Source: Saposhnikovia divaricata
Taxonomy: Eukaryota; Streptophyta; Magnoliopsida; Apiales; Apiaceae
Reading direction: 5' to 3'
NCBI GenBank assembly: GCA_036435485.1
Contig: CM071596.1
Span: 60,809,001 to 60,873,000, forward strand
Length of the DNA: 64,000 nt
In this document: piece after piece, positions 9,592 to 21,613 of the stretch
Position numbering within the stretch: the first letter of the stretch is position 1
Layout: the number at the start of each line of letters is the position of its first letter
Notes under the pieces: generated by a model
Database searches by the model: none
What the model was told of the DNA's origin: nothing
The model's input: the letters and a program-made list of their open reading frames with translations, nothing else
Position numbers and translations under genes: made by a program

Positions 9592-11899
9592 CTAGTCAGA
9601 GCCAGAGACCAATCCTAGTTCATTTACCAACCTTGTAAATATAGCTTCACTCAATGGTTTGGTGAAGATATCTGCAAGCTGTTGTTCTATAGACACAAAA
9701 TGAAGCTCAATATTCCCTTCCTCTACATGTTCTCTGATAAAATGGTACCTTATGCTGATGTGCTTGGCCATTGAATGCTGTACTGGTTTACCTGTCATAG
9801 CAATAGCACTTTGGTTATCAGAGTAAATAGGTATTTTACTGTACCTCAATCCATAATCCAGTAATTGATTCTTCATCCACAGAATCTGTGCACAACAGCT
9901 ACCAGCTAGCAATAGCACTTTGGTTATCACAGTAAATAGGTATTTTACTGTACCTCAATCCATAATCCAGTAATTGATTCTTCATCCACAGAATCTGTGC
10001 ATAACAACTACCAACAGCAATATACTCTGCTTCAGCTGTAGATGTAGAGATTGATTTCTGTTTCTTGCTGTACCAAGAAACAAGTCTATCACCAAGAAAT
10101 TGACAACTTCCACTAGTACTTTTTTTGTCTATCTTACAGCCTGCAAAGTCTGCATCAGAGTAACCAAGAAGCTTGAAGTCTGATTCTTTTGAATACCACA
10201 AACCTAAAGTTATAGTTCCCTTAAGATATTTGAAAATTCTCTTCACAGCTGTTAGATGTGGTTCTCTTGGATCTGCCTGAAATCTTGCACAAAGACATGT
10301 TGCATACATGATGTCAGGTCTGCTAGCTGTTAGATAAAGAAGAGACCCAATCATTCCTCTATAGTTTGTCATATCCACTGGTGAGCCTGTGTCTCTATCC
10401 AACTTTGTTGCTGTTGCCATGGGAGTTGTTGCAGATGAGCAATCAAGCATGCCAAATTTCTTGAGAAGATTTCTGGTATATTTTGCTTGATTGATAAAGA
10501 TTCCATCATCTGTTTGCTTCACCTGTAGCCCTAGAAAATAACTGAGCTCTCCCATCATGCTCATTTGATACCTAGACTGCATGAGCTTGGCAAACTTCTT
10601 ACAGAGTTTATCATTAGTAGATCCAAAGATTATGTCATCTACATATATTTGAACTAATAACAGATCACTACCAAGATTTAAATAGAACAAGGTTTTATCA
10701 ATTGTACCTCTGTGGAACCCACTTTCTAAAAGAAATTGAGCCAGAGTTTCATACCATGCTCTTGGTGCCTGCTTAAGTCCATAGAGTGCCTTGTCAAGCC
10801 TGTAGACATAATCTGGATACTTTGGATCTACAAATCCTGGTGGTTGTTCAACAAACACTTCTTCTTCAAGTTTTCCATTCGGAAAAGCACTTTTCACATC
10901 CATCTGAAAAACCTTGAATTTCTTGTGAGAAGCATATGCTAGAAAGATTCTTATTGCCTCCAACCTTGCAACTGGAGCAAAAGTTTCATCATAGTCTATG
11001 CCTTCTTGCTGTGAATAGCCTTTGGCCACAAGTCTGGCCTTGTTTCTTGTAACAATCCCATCACTGTCAGTTCTATTTCTGAAAACCCATCTAGTACCAA
11101 CAACAGATCTATTCTTTGGTCTAGGTACAAGGGTCCATACTTCATTTCTCTCAAATTCATTTAACTCCTCCTGCATTGCTGTTATCCAGTCAGCATCTTG
11201 AAGAGCTTCTTCCACTTTCTTTGGTTCAGATTTGGACAAAAATGCATGAAACAAACATTCATTTGTTGTAGCACTTCTTGTCCTAACTTTTGCATCTGGA
11301 TCTCCAATTATTAAATCAAGTGTATGTGATTTTTTCCATTTCCTAGCTGTAGGTAAATGACTTCTATCAACAGTTGATCCTCCCCCTTGATCAATGTTCT
11401 CCTGATTATCTTGATTCATTTCTTCATTCTCTGAGGCTCCCCCTGAATTTGATCGCTCAGAATTTGTACTGTCAGAATTTGGACTTTCAGAGTTTGAGTC
11501 ATCAGAGTTTGAGTTTGATCCAGAATTTTCAGTTGACTCACTATCAGAATTTGAGTTATCACTATGATCAAGCTCCCCCTCAATTGGTTCTCCTCTTTGT
11601 TTTAACTGTACTATTTCTTCTGTGTGTACCAGTAGAGGTTCAGAGTTTGCATCAACAGAGTTTGTTGGATTAGTGTCATCAGAGTTTATTTCATCAGAGA
11701 TTAGATCTTCAATTTCGAAATGCAACTGATCATGTTCATCAACATCTTCAAGTCCAGTGATTTTCTTGTCATCAAATGACACATGAATGGATTCCATAAT
11801 CACTCTTGTTCTCAGATTATAAACTCTGAATGCCTTGGTTGACACTGGATAGCCAACAAAAATTCCTTCATCTGCTTTCAACTCAAATTTGGTCAACTG
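9592..11899 (-). pseudogene. Copia B pol: linker, reverse transcriptase, RNase H, frameshifted
   Basis: From the nonsense codon at 11902-11900 the frame continues through the integrase tail (GIFVGYPVS), a Ser/Asn/Asp/Glu-rich linker with many NSD repeats (about 11680-11430), then reverse transcriptase: LIIGDPDAKVRTRSAT, VWTLVPRPKNRSVVGTRWVF, ARLVAKGYSQQEGIDYDET, FQMDVKSAFPNG (normally FLNG), YGLKQAPRAWYETL, catalytic YVDDIIFGS, and YFLGLQVKQ. RNase H follows (GYSDADFAGCKIDKKSTSGS, STAEAEYIAVGSC). A 109-bp tandem duplication at 9799-10016 shifts the frame, so the first frame ends at 9899; the correct frame resumes within the downstream copy and runs through VQHSMAKHISIRYHFIREH and DIFTKPL to 9592. 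Confidence 0.9.
9799..10016. repeat. 109-bp tandem duplication inside Copia B RNase H
   Basis: The block starting AGCAATAGCACTTTGGTTATC at 9799 is repeated from 9908 with a period of 109 bp and only a few differences. Because 109 is not a multiple of three, it shifts the RNase H frame. Copia C has a single copy (about 19999-20107). Confidence 0.9.
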
Positions 11900-13045
11900 T
11901 TAAGGATGATTTTTCAACACAAAGCATTTGCACCCAAAAATATGAAAATATTTCAGGTTTGGCTTCTTTTCCCTCACCATCTCATATGGTGTTTTTCCAT
12001 GCTTGTTGATCAGTGTTGCATTTTGAGTAAAACAAGCAGTTTGAACTGCTTCTGCCCAGAAATAAGTTGGCAATTTTGCTTCATCAAGCATAGTTCTGGC
12101 AGCATCTATCAAGGTTCTGTTCTTCCTCTCAACTACACCATTTTGCTGTGGTGTACCAGGTGCAGAAAACTCTTGCTTCAAACCTCTATTCTTGAAGAAT
12201 TCTTCCATTGTTGCATTTCTGAATTCAGTTCCATTATCACTTCTGATTATTTTGACTTTGTGTGTTGATCCTTTGTCCAGTAGCTTTACATGCTTCATCA
12301 GAGTTAATGCAGTTTCATCCTTCTTTTCTAGAAAATACACCCAAGTGTATCTGGTATATTCATCAACAATGACTAGAGCATATTTCTTCCTTCCAATTGA
12401 CAAGACATTTACTGGTCCAAAAAGATCAACATGTAACAGATGATATGGATCAACAATTGAAGATTCAGACTTGCTCTTGAAAGAGGTCTTCCTCTGTTTG
12501 GCATTTTGACATGAATCACACAGACCATCAACATTTAACAAAGACTTTGGAAGTCCTCTAACAAGATCCTTTCTTATCAGCTCATTGATGTTGTTCAGAT
12601 TCCAATGAGAGAGTTTCTTATGCCACTTCCAACTCTCCTCATTGGACATTCTTGTTGACATGCACATTGTTTTTCCATCAGAGTTTGTCAACAAGCTTGC
12701 TTCATAGATATTGTTGCGCCTTTGTCCAACTAAAACAACTTTCCCTGTGGTTTTGCTGATAACCTCACAGTATTCAGGTTGAAAATCTACATGAAAACCT
12801 CTGTCACAGATTTGACTCAAAGATAGCAGATCATGCTTGAGTCCTGGAACTAGAGCTACATTTGAGATGATGACACTTCCAAGATTAATATTGCCATATC
12901 CCAGAGTATGTCCTATGTTGCCATCTCCATAGGAAACTTTTGGGCCAGCCTTCTCCACATACTCTGATAGCAGGGCTTTATTTCCAGTCATGTGTTCTGA
13001 ACATCCATTGTCCACGACTAGGATACTTTCCCTGATGCCCTGCAA
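11900..13045 (-). pseudogene. Copia B pol: protease and integrase
   Basis: Open frame of 381 codons beginning at the gag-pol junction. The protease motif reads VVDNGCSEHMTGN, so the catalytic Asp-Ser-Gly is Asp-Asn-Gly; Copia C has the normal DSG. Next come the pre-integrase zinc region (WHKKLSH and CDSCQNAKQRK, the HHCC finger) and the integrase core with HVDLFGPVN, VDEYTRYTWVYFL, IIRSDNGTEFRN and SAPGTPQQNGVVERKNRTL, which supply the DD35E catalytic triad. It ends FGCKCFVLKNHP at a TAA (11902-11900) where Copia C has GAA, so a single nonsense change separates it from the reverse transcriptase. The first codon shown is TTG; the true start depends on how gag-pol is expressed. gag and pol are in different frames here. 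Confidence 0.92.
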
Positions 13046-13055
13046 TCACAAACAA

Positions 13056-14228
13056 TTACTGAGGATTAGATTTAAGGATCCAGACTTGCTTGGATCCTTT
13101 GGCTTTCTTAATTTTGTTAGCTTTAGCAGCGGAATTTTCACTATCAGAGTTTAAGCTAACTTTATCAGAGTTTACACTTGCAGAATTAACTCTAACCCAT
13201 TTCAAATTAGGTTTCAGTTCATAGTAATTATGATAAATAGCATGATAATTTCTGCAAGTATAAATAGAATGTCAAGTGCTTCCACAGTGTTTGCATAAAG
13301 TCCGTGGCTTAGTTCTAACGTTATCTTTCCTTACTTCAGACTTGGAAGGTAAAGAATCAATGTCTTTGTTCTTCCTGCAAAAACTAGCAAGATGGTTAGT
13401 ACTACCACAGTTATGACATGTCTTTCTTGGAGCTAAAGTAGCAAGCATTGGATAATTGCCTTGAGTAATGCCTACTTTACCATTTCTGTTCTTTCTAGAC
13501 ACTTTCTGTTTCTTAACAGATTTTAACTCCGTAAGCTTATGCTTAAGTTGTTTATCTGTCATTAAACCAATATTAACCTGTTTAACACTAGTTTTTACTG
13601 GTTCTTTCTTAACAGCTTCTTTTCCACCTTCAAACCTAGGTTCACTTATTCCATTAACAAATGTTCCAAATTTCTTAGGTGGAAGAGGTGGTCTAATCTT
13701 GACTGTATTCTGAAACCTAAGTTCATCTTCCTCAGAGTAACCTAGACCTACAGTGTCAGATTGAAAAACTTCTTGAGTGTCTTTTCCTGAGTGAGTCCAA
13801 GTTTTAATAATGTGATTTGCCTTTTCCAACTCAGATTCTAGTTGTTTATACTTACTTAACAACTCTTGTTCAAGATAGACAGCATCATCTCTCTCCTTTT
13901 GAACTTGCTGCATGTTAGCAAGTTTCTCTTCTACAACCTTATTTCTCTCCTTGAGTTCAGAATTCTCAGTTTCGATTCTCTCATTCTCTAAAGTCTGATC
14001 CCTATAACTGATATGCAAAGCCTTAAGATATATTCTTAATTCAGTTATATCATCAGTATTATAAGCATAGGTAGTTAGAGGTACCTTGTTTTCAGAATCT
14101 TCAGCTTCATCAACAGTAGTAGCCATGAGAGCATAGTTCACATCCTCATCTGAGTCAAAGGTGTCTGCCCAATCTTTGCCTTTAGTGAAGAGTGCCTTCT
14201 CAGTTTTACCCTTCTTGCACTCAGGAGC
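13056..14228 (-). pseudogene. Copia B gag, C-terminal part
   Basis: The 3' third of gag, beginning where Copia C inserted (14228). It encodes APECKKGKTEKALFTKG, an acidic patch, a long coiled coil (about 14010-13800: LENERIETENSELKERNK and following), KQLKHKLTELKSVKKQK, then a zinc knuckle CHNCGSTNHLASFC. A second knuckle, CKHCGST, is cut by TGA (13274-13272) where Copia C has TGG. The frame then continues to the natural stop at 13058-13056. Gag forms the virus-like particle and the knuckles bind RNA. The middle of the gene lies at 25919-26343 and the N-terminus at 37812-38494. Confidence 0.88.
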
Positions 14229-14776
14229 TGTTAGGCCGAATATACACTTATAATCAACTAAGTATGAGAGAATAACAAAAAGTTCTTTAAAAGCTTTAAA
14301 AACTGTTTGAAATTAACTTCTCTCTAAGTGATGTAAATTATCACAGAGAGCTGCTTAGGTTACAATGAATAATATGATATTACACGATCGATACCCTTCT
14401 AGGGTTAACCTAACTGTATTTATAAAGTATACAGCTGCTATACAATCGATAATTGATACTCCTATAAATTAGCTATACAATTGATATCAATTACGATTGC
14501 TACTCGTCTCCTTAGTCAACTCAATCTCTTTGACAACTATCCAATCTTCAAAGATATTGCTTCCATAATAAATCTTCAATCACTGTTGACCAGTAGACGC
14601 CGCCTCCAGACAGAATTTAACAAACTCTGTCGAGCTTCCAACAGTCAGCGTATAGCAAACTCTGTTTAGCTTCTAACTGTCAGAGTTTAACTAAACTCTG
14701 ACTGCTTCCTGTTTAAACTCTGTTTTTCCCTGCAAAACTTAAACACTGATATTAACCATATTAATTATATTTAACA
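14229..14776 (-). repeat. Copia C 3' LTR (548 bp)
   Basis: TG/CA ends as in Copia B; on the minus strand it starts TGTTAAATATAATTAA. It retains about 30 bp (near 14680-14712) containing two motif copies that the 5' LTR has lost, probably by slippage between GTTTAA repeats. The polypurine tract GTTGGGGGAGAT (minus strand, 14777-14788) adjoins it. Confidence 0.95.
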
Positions 14777-14931
14777 ATCTCCCCCAACTTGTTCATTAGT
14801 AAAAATGCACAAGTTAACAATAATTGATGATGTCAAAACAATTTCATACAAACACAGTGTTTATTAAAATAAGCAGAGTTTAAACTTGACTTAACAAAAG
14901 TCTATAAATAACAAGAAAATTCTTACAGACT

Positions 14932-17900
14932 TTAATCTCTAATCTCTTCAAGATCTGGCATTGTTCTGAGATAATCTATGAGTAATCTTCTTTCTGCATT
15001 TTTAAGCTCAATCTCCATAGCTTCTTTAATCTCTCTTAGCTGAGGATCACTCTCATCTGTCTGATAGATAGCAGATCTAAGATCATAGATTTTGTTTCTT
15101 CTCATCTCATTTCCCATTCTGATAAATTTGACTTCTTCTGACTGTGAATTGAAGTCAAGTACTGTGATTCCCAAATCAGTCTTTAATTTCGCAGTACCCT
15201 TCTTCATTTCAATAAGATTTCCATTCCAATCCCTGTACTTAGGAACATATCTGCTATTGCACTTCATCCCTCTGATTGCCAAATTTTGGAGCATTTTCTT
15301 TCTGAGCACATTTGCAACTGATTGAGTCCTTTGACTATTCACCTTGAAAAGATATAGAACATATCCTAATTCTTCCCAATATTTCAAGCCAATATCATTC
15401 TCACCAATTCTAAATACTGTCCCATCAGCCATGAAGTACAAGAGAAGGTCATTCTTTAAACTCTTCTGATAAACTAACTGTACTGATTCCAGTCTGTCCA
15501 AACTCTCTTGAGTGACACCACGACCTGGAACAGCCAGTGAAGAAGGATCTCTAGGACCAGTATATTGCCATTTGTCCTTGTGTGAGCCTAGACCACCCTT
15601 ATTGTTTCCAACCTTACCAGACAAGGCTCTTCCATCAGAAAAATCCATAGAAACTCCAGATAATAGATTTGGATCATGAAGTGTTCCTTTCCCAAAAACT
15701 GTTTGCAACTGAGAAGATAAAGGTCTAGACACAACTTATGTAGCAACAGTGGTTGTGTTTTCTTTCTTCTGTACAACTTGTGTAGAAACAGAGGTTGTAA
15801 CTTTCTTCTGTGAACTTTCTCCTTCAATGCCTTTCAGCTTAAGTTTAGCTTCTGCTGCCATTGTTTCCTTTGATAACTGTGATTTTTGACTAACATCAGC
15901 ACTTTCCTTGATCACAATGCCTTTAAGAACAGGCCTAGGAGCTTTTCCTTTCTTTAACTTACCAGACTTTAAAGCCTTGAGATGTTCTTCTTGTAAACTC
16001 TTTTCTTCAGCTTTAATGTCCTCAATTGTAACTCCTTCCTCATTTTCTTCAATAAACAACTTAACAGCCAATTCTTCATCAGTTTGTGGATTAGAAGATA
16101 ATAGCAAACTCTTGGTCTTTGAAGTACCTTGAGTATCAGTGTTTATCCAAACAAACTGTGATTTAGAGGACTTGCTAGTTTTCAAAGTTTGAAATTCTTC
16201 AGTTTTGCCCCTTCCTTTATTACCTGCTCCTCCATCTCCAGCATTATCCTTTCTGATCAGAGTTTGAGATTGCTTGCATTTGTCTTTAGCAACTCTCTCC
16301 CCCTTTTTGACATCATCAGGAATCAAGATAGAAGTGATCAGCTCCAAGGAGGTAGCAATGGAATCAATTTTCCCAGACAATATATTCTGATTTTGTTCAA
16401 CTTGACCCAGCCTCTGAAACAGAGTTTCTTGATCTTTAGAAATGGTCTTAAACTTTGTCTGATTATCCATCTGTATAGTCATATCTCTAGCAACAACATC
16501 AGCTCTCAATTCATTAATAGCTTTTTGAGACTCATCAAATCTTCCATTCAGAGTTTTGACTTGAACAATGGTTGCTTGCAGACTTGAGATAATATCAGGA
16601 TTTAAGATCTTCGTGGCAGATTGATGAACAAATTTAGCTGCTCTTTCAACAGGAAAAATGCAGTCTGACTTAGACCAATCCCTTGAATTCTTGGCAAAGT
16701 GCTCAGCTTCAACGTTATGTTGATCTGAAGGTTTAGAGAAAGGTGCGTGCTTAGCATCAGTTTGAACCGGTATACTCTGAGAAGAGTTTGACTCTGCACT
16801 TACGTCATCTTCAACATCAACAGCTGTATTTTCAACTTGATCAGTATGCACTGCAACATTTTCTTCAACAATCTCTGCAGTTTCAGTAACATTCACTGCA
16901 GTTGTGTCTCTAGCCTCAACAGACTTTGGAACTTCAACTTGTTCAACCTCTTCACCTTGTTCAAGAACCTGGTGAGCACCAGAGAATAACTCAGTTTGTG
17001 ATGCCACTGCTTCATCAAGTACTACAGTTGGCTGATCAGCTGCACCAGTTTCTTCAGAATTTGCAATGATAGGTGAAAGAGGAACATTAATGTGATCAGA
17101 GAATGGTAAAAATGTGTCAACAAAATCATCCGTAGCAGTAAAACCTTCTCTGTTGTTCTCATCCATTTGTACATTGACAGGTGTTTTGACAGCTTCTTCT
17201 TCAGTATATATCTCAACAGTAGGTATATCCTTGGAAATCACCTCTGGAGCTTCAAAATTAACATCTTCATCAGATTCATCAAGAATTAATCTCCTTCTCT
17301 TAGCTGGATGATTCACTTCTGCTCTCTCTTCTGCTGAAACAGAATCATCAGGTATAGAAGGAGATTTAGGTTTGTTTGCCCATTCCTTATACTTCTTTTG
17401 CTTAGAAGCTTCAGCCATCCTCTGTTTTCTTGATGGCCTTATAGCCCTGCTTTTCTTTGGCTTCTTAGGTTTAGATTGTGATTGAGGTTGAGGGTGTGAT
17501 GAAGATTGTGGTTGTGGAGATGTAGTTGTAGTGATTGGCTTAGTGTTTATGGTTTGAGGTGGGTCAGTGTTTGTGGGTTGAGGTGGTGACTGTGGAGGTT
17601 CAATGATTGGTTCATTTTATGGTTCTTGTTGTTCTTGTGGTTGGTTGAGGAAGTTTCTGAGAGCAAGAGGATAGATAAACTCTGGTAGTTGCTCTTTGTT
17701 AGCATCCTTATTTTTCAGATCAGAGAACATTCTCTTATGACATTGGAAAGGTTGGATAACATCCTCAACAACAATTGTCAAATTTGGTAAACAAGCAGAG
17801 AATAAAGACTGAGAAAAACGTGAGAAGTAAATAGTTGTACTAGAATCTACAAGTTTTTCACCTAAATTCATAAGTACAAGACGACCAAAATCAAAGTTAC

Positions 17901-18432
17901 TCCCATTAAGAAGAGAATACCCGATTTGAAGACTTTCACCACGAATTGCATCCCAGTTGGTGACCTTCTTGCCAAATGCACGAATAATGTAATCAAAGAA
18001 GAAGCTCCACTCCTTCCTGAGCCCTGGCCGTTTGACATCCCCAATCTTATCCAATGAACCAGAAAACCGTATTTGTTGTAACATTTCTTTCAATTGACCC
18101 ACAACAGCCACAGAGTATGAAGTGTCAGTGTCAAAGTCCAAAACCTCACGAATAGTTGCAGGAGTTATGACAAACTCTTGGTCTTCATAGGTAAACAAAA
18201 TTGATGGAGTCCCATTCTCTCCACCATCATCATAAACAGAGTTTTTCCAGAAGATTGAGATTTGTGTGGCTGAGAGTGTCTCTGGTTGAACAAGAGCCTT
18301 ACCAATCTCAGAGTCTCTTAAAAATTTTTGGATCAGATGAAATGATGCTGGAGCTTTAGCAGTATCTAGAATTGCAGCATAATTGTTGGTAACAAAAGTT
18401 AATCCCTGAGCCATAAAGTTCTTGGTTGCCAT
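14932..18432 (-). pseudogene. Copia C accessory ORF ('envelope-like' position), 2 stops
   Basis: Homologue of the Copia B accessory ORF: one frame of about 1,167 codons from ATG at 18432 to the stop at 14934-14932, broken at 17619-17617 and 15738-15736. Both breaks are CAA-to-TAA changes relative to Copia B and are at different positions from B's stops. Regions match: N-terminal domain (MATKNFMAQGLTF to LRNFLNQP), Pro/Gln/Thr-rich linker, basic cluster near 17440-17400, acidic segments, coiled coil (about 16580-16370: VQVKTLNGRFDESQKAINEL and following), Lys-rich linker and conserved C-terminal domain (YFMADGTVFRIGENDIGLKY). The two outer domains are much more alike between B and C than the acidic middle, which suggests the ends were under selection. 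No signal peptide or membrane anchor is visible. Confidence 0.75.
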
Positions 18433-19779
18433 TAGAACAATATAGACAAGAGAGAGTATATGGAAAAGTGTTTGTGAAAATGTTTAAGTGAAAGTAACAG
18501 AGAAATTGTGTGTGATGTTGTGTGTTTGTGGTTGTAAAGATGAAAAAGTGAATAATGAAATGATTTTGATTAGATCTGTAATTGAAAAACAAAACCCAAT
18601 CGTTTTAGACATTAAACACGCAACCAATTTCTTGTTAAATGTGTGAGTGGGACACGTGTCACATAAACAGTGGAATAATTATTTACACGCGCAGTAATAA
18701 TGCCTATTATTACTGTTGTTCTCTCTCCTATTTCCAATAAGCTTTAACTGTCTGACACAATTAAACAACTGGCAAATATTACATGCAAATGTCAAAAACT
18801 CTTTGTGTACTCCAAGTATATATTCTGTCTGAAATAAAATATTACCTTAGAGTACTCAACAAAATCCATCAGTGTTTATCAATTATCCAATCTTAATTAC
18901 TGTTATCCTTTCAAACACTGCACAGTTGTGAATATACGTGTGTGTAGAGCAGAGTTTACTAGATCGGTATTTAGAGCATCTAGTATTTCATAAAATCCAT
19001 AAAATAAATCAGTAAACACTGGATGCACAAACTCTCATAGTAAACACTGAATATATGATGAATGCTAAACTCTGTATTAAATAGTTTATATACAGTAATA
19101 ATTAACCTATAACCCCCAATTTTTTTTTTTTTACTTTCTCCAGTAATCAGAGGTTGAAACTAGTCACCAAAAATCCTATAATTTTAGCCCTTATCAATTT
19201 GATAAGTTCTTGGGTCTTCCTAGCTTTCGACTAGTTACCAAAAATTAGAGAATTTTAGCCCTTACTATGTACCAGTAAGTTCCTGGATCGTCCTAGTTAC
19301 AAACATGATCTCAAAGGAGTTCTAAAAATCTATATAGTTTAGCTTTGGGGTTATTCTAATAACAGTATCAAATTTAACATCAGAAACGAACAGAGTTTAG
19401 AGCTCATCAACATCAGAATTTTTTTATGAGAGGCAATGCACACAGTATTTATAGACTCAGAGTTTAGGATAAATAAAGTAAGAGATGCTATAAATATAGA
19501 ACAGTATCATGCTGTGTTATCTTTCTGCACAGTTTAAGATTAGATCACAGATAACTTAGAAAGATTCATGACTAATTACTGAGAATAATATTTCATACAT
19601 GTATCTTCATCGATGTTTATGTTCAGAAAGAAACATTATCAGAGTTTATTCAACAGTTGACAGTGTATGACTTAAAAGCATGCTACCAGAGTTTAACATT
19701 CATTGAGCAGAGTTTGCATATCAGAGATTAACATACCATAGAAATATGAGCAACACAGTACATAAGTAGAGTTTTGAGT
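18433..19779 (-). other. Copia C post-pol spacer
   Basis: This is the counterpart of the 8195-9591 spacer, with the G-box palindrome GACACGTGTC at 18651-18660, CAGAGTTT motif copies at about 19390-19775, and the paired TAGTYACCAAAAAT/TTTTAGCCCTTA blocks near 19160-19265. The TATA-like word of Copia B is altered here (TTTACAACC). No gene is seen. Confidence 0.55.
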
Positions 19780-21613
19780 CTAACCAATATCTCTACTCAA
19801 AACTAGAGACATTCCTAGTTCATTTACCAGCCTTGTAAATACTGCTTCACTCAATGGCTTGGTGAAGATATCTGCAAGAAATTGTTCTGTAGACACAAAA
19901 TGAAGCTCACTGTTTCCTTCTTCTGCATGTTCTCTGATAAAATGGTACCTTATGCTGATGTGCTTGGTCATTGAATGCTATACTGGATTACCTGTCATAG
20001 CAATAGCACTTTGATTATCACAGTAAATAGGTATTTTACTGTACCTCAATCCATAATCCAGTAATTCATTCTTCATCCACAGAATCTGTGCACAACAGCT
20101 ACCAGCAGCAATATACTCTGCTTCAGCTATAGATGTAGAGATTGATTTCTGTTTCTTGCTGTACCAAGAAACAATTCTATCACCAAGAAATTGATAACTT
20201 CCACTAGTACTTTTTCTGTCTATCTTACAGCCTGCAAAGTCTGCATTAGAGTAACCAAGAATATGGAAGTCTGATTCTCTTGGATACCACAAGCCTAAAG
20301 TTATGGTTCCCTTAAGATATTTGAAAATTCTCTTCACAGCTGTTAGATGTGGTTCTCTTGGATCTGCCTGGAATCTTGCACAAAGACATGTTGCATACAT
20401 GATGTCAGGTCTGCTAGCTGTTAGATAAAGAAGTGACCCAATCATTCCTCTATAGTTTGTCATATCCACTGATGAGCCTGTGTCTATATCCAACTTTATT
20501 GATAAAAATTCCATCATCTGTTTGCTTCACCTGTAGCCCTAGAATATAACTAAGCTCTCCCATCATGCTCATTTGATACCTAGACTGCATGAGCTTGGCA
20601 AACTTCTTACAGAGTTTATCATTGGTAGATCCAAAGATTATGTCATCAAAATATATTTGAACTAATAACAGATCACAACCAAGATTGAAATAGAACAAGG
20701 TTTTATCAATTGTACCTCTGTGGAACCCACTTTCTAAAAGAAATTGAGCCAGAGATTCATACCATGCTCTTGGTGCCTGTTTAAGTCCATAGAGTGCCTT
20801 GTCAAGCCTGTAGACATAATCTAGATACTTGGGATCTACAAATCCTGGTGGTTGTTCAACAAACACTTCTTCTTCAAGTTTTCCATTCAGAAAAGCACTC
20901 TTCACATCCATCTGAAAAACTTTAAATTTCTTGTGAGAAGCATATGCTAGAAAGATTCTTATTGCCTCCAATCTTGCAACTGGAGCAAAAGTTTCATCAT
21001 AGTCTATTCCTTCTTGCTGTGAATAGCCTTTGGCCACAAGTCTGGCTTTGTTTCTTGTAACAACCCCATCACTGTCAGTTTTGTTTCTGAAAACCCATCT
21101 AGTACCAATAACATATCTATTCTTTGGTCTAGGTACAAGGGTCCATACTTCATTTCTCTCAAATTCATTTAACTCCTCCTGCATTGCTATAATCCAGTCA
21201 GCATCTTGAAGAGCTTCTTCCACTTTCTTTGGTTCAGATTTGGACAGAAATGCATGGAACAGACATTCATTTGTTGTAGCACTCCTTGTCCTAACTTTTG
21301 CATCTGGATCTCCAATGATTAAATCAGGTTTATGTGATTTTGTCCATTTCCTAGCTGTAGGTAAATGACTTCTATCAATAATTGATCCTCCCCCTTGATC
21401 AATGTTCTCCTGATTATCTTGATGCTCTTCTTCATTCGCTGAGGCTCCCCCTGAATTTGATCTCTCAGAGTTTAAACTGTCAGAATTTGGACTTTCAGAG
21501 TTTGAGTCATCAGAGTTTGAGTTTGATCCAGAATTTTTAGTTGACTCACTATCAGAATTTGAGTCATCACTATGATCATTCTCCCCCTCAACTGGTTCTC
21601 TTCTTTGTTCAGA
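19780..21613 (-). pseudogene. Copia C pol: linker, reverse transcriptase, RNase H, several breaks
   Basis: Follows the nonsense codon TAG at 21616-21614. The Ser/Asn/Asp-rich linker leads into reverse transcriptase from about 21310: VWTLVPRPKNRYVIGTRWVF, ARLVAKGYSQQEGIDYDET, FQMDVKSAFLNG, YGLKQAPRAWYESL. The catalytic segment reads QIYFDDIIFGS, with Phe where Copia B has YVDD, so the first Val is replaced. Relative to Copia B, about 83 bp are missing at about 20497 (B 10408-10490), removing the region after GIFIN and shifting the frame. RNase H follows from about 20490 (GYSNADFAGCKIDRKSTSGS, normally SDADF), is stopped by TAG (19980-19978; CAG in Copia B), and continues through KHISIRYHFIREH and DIFTKPL to 19780. 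Confidence 0.88.
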
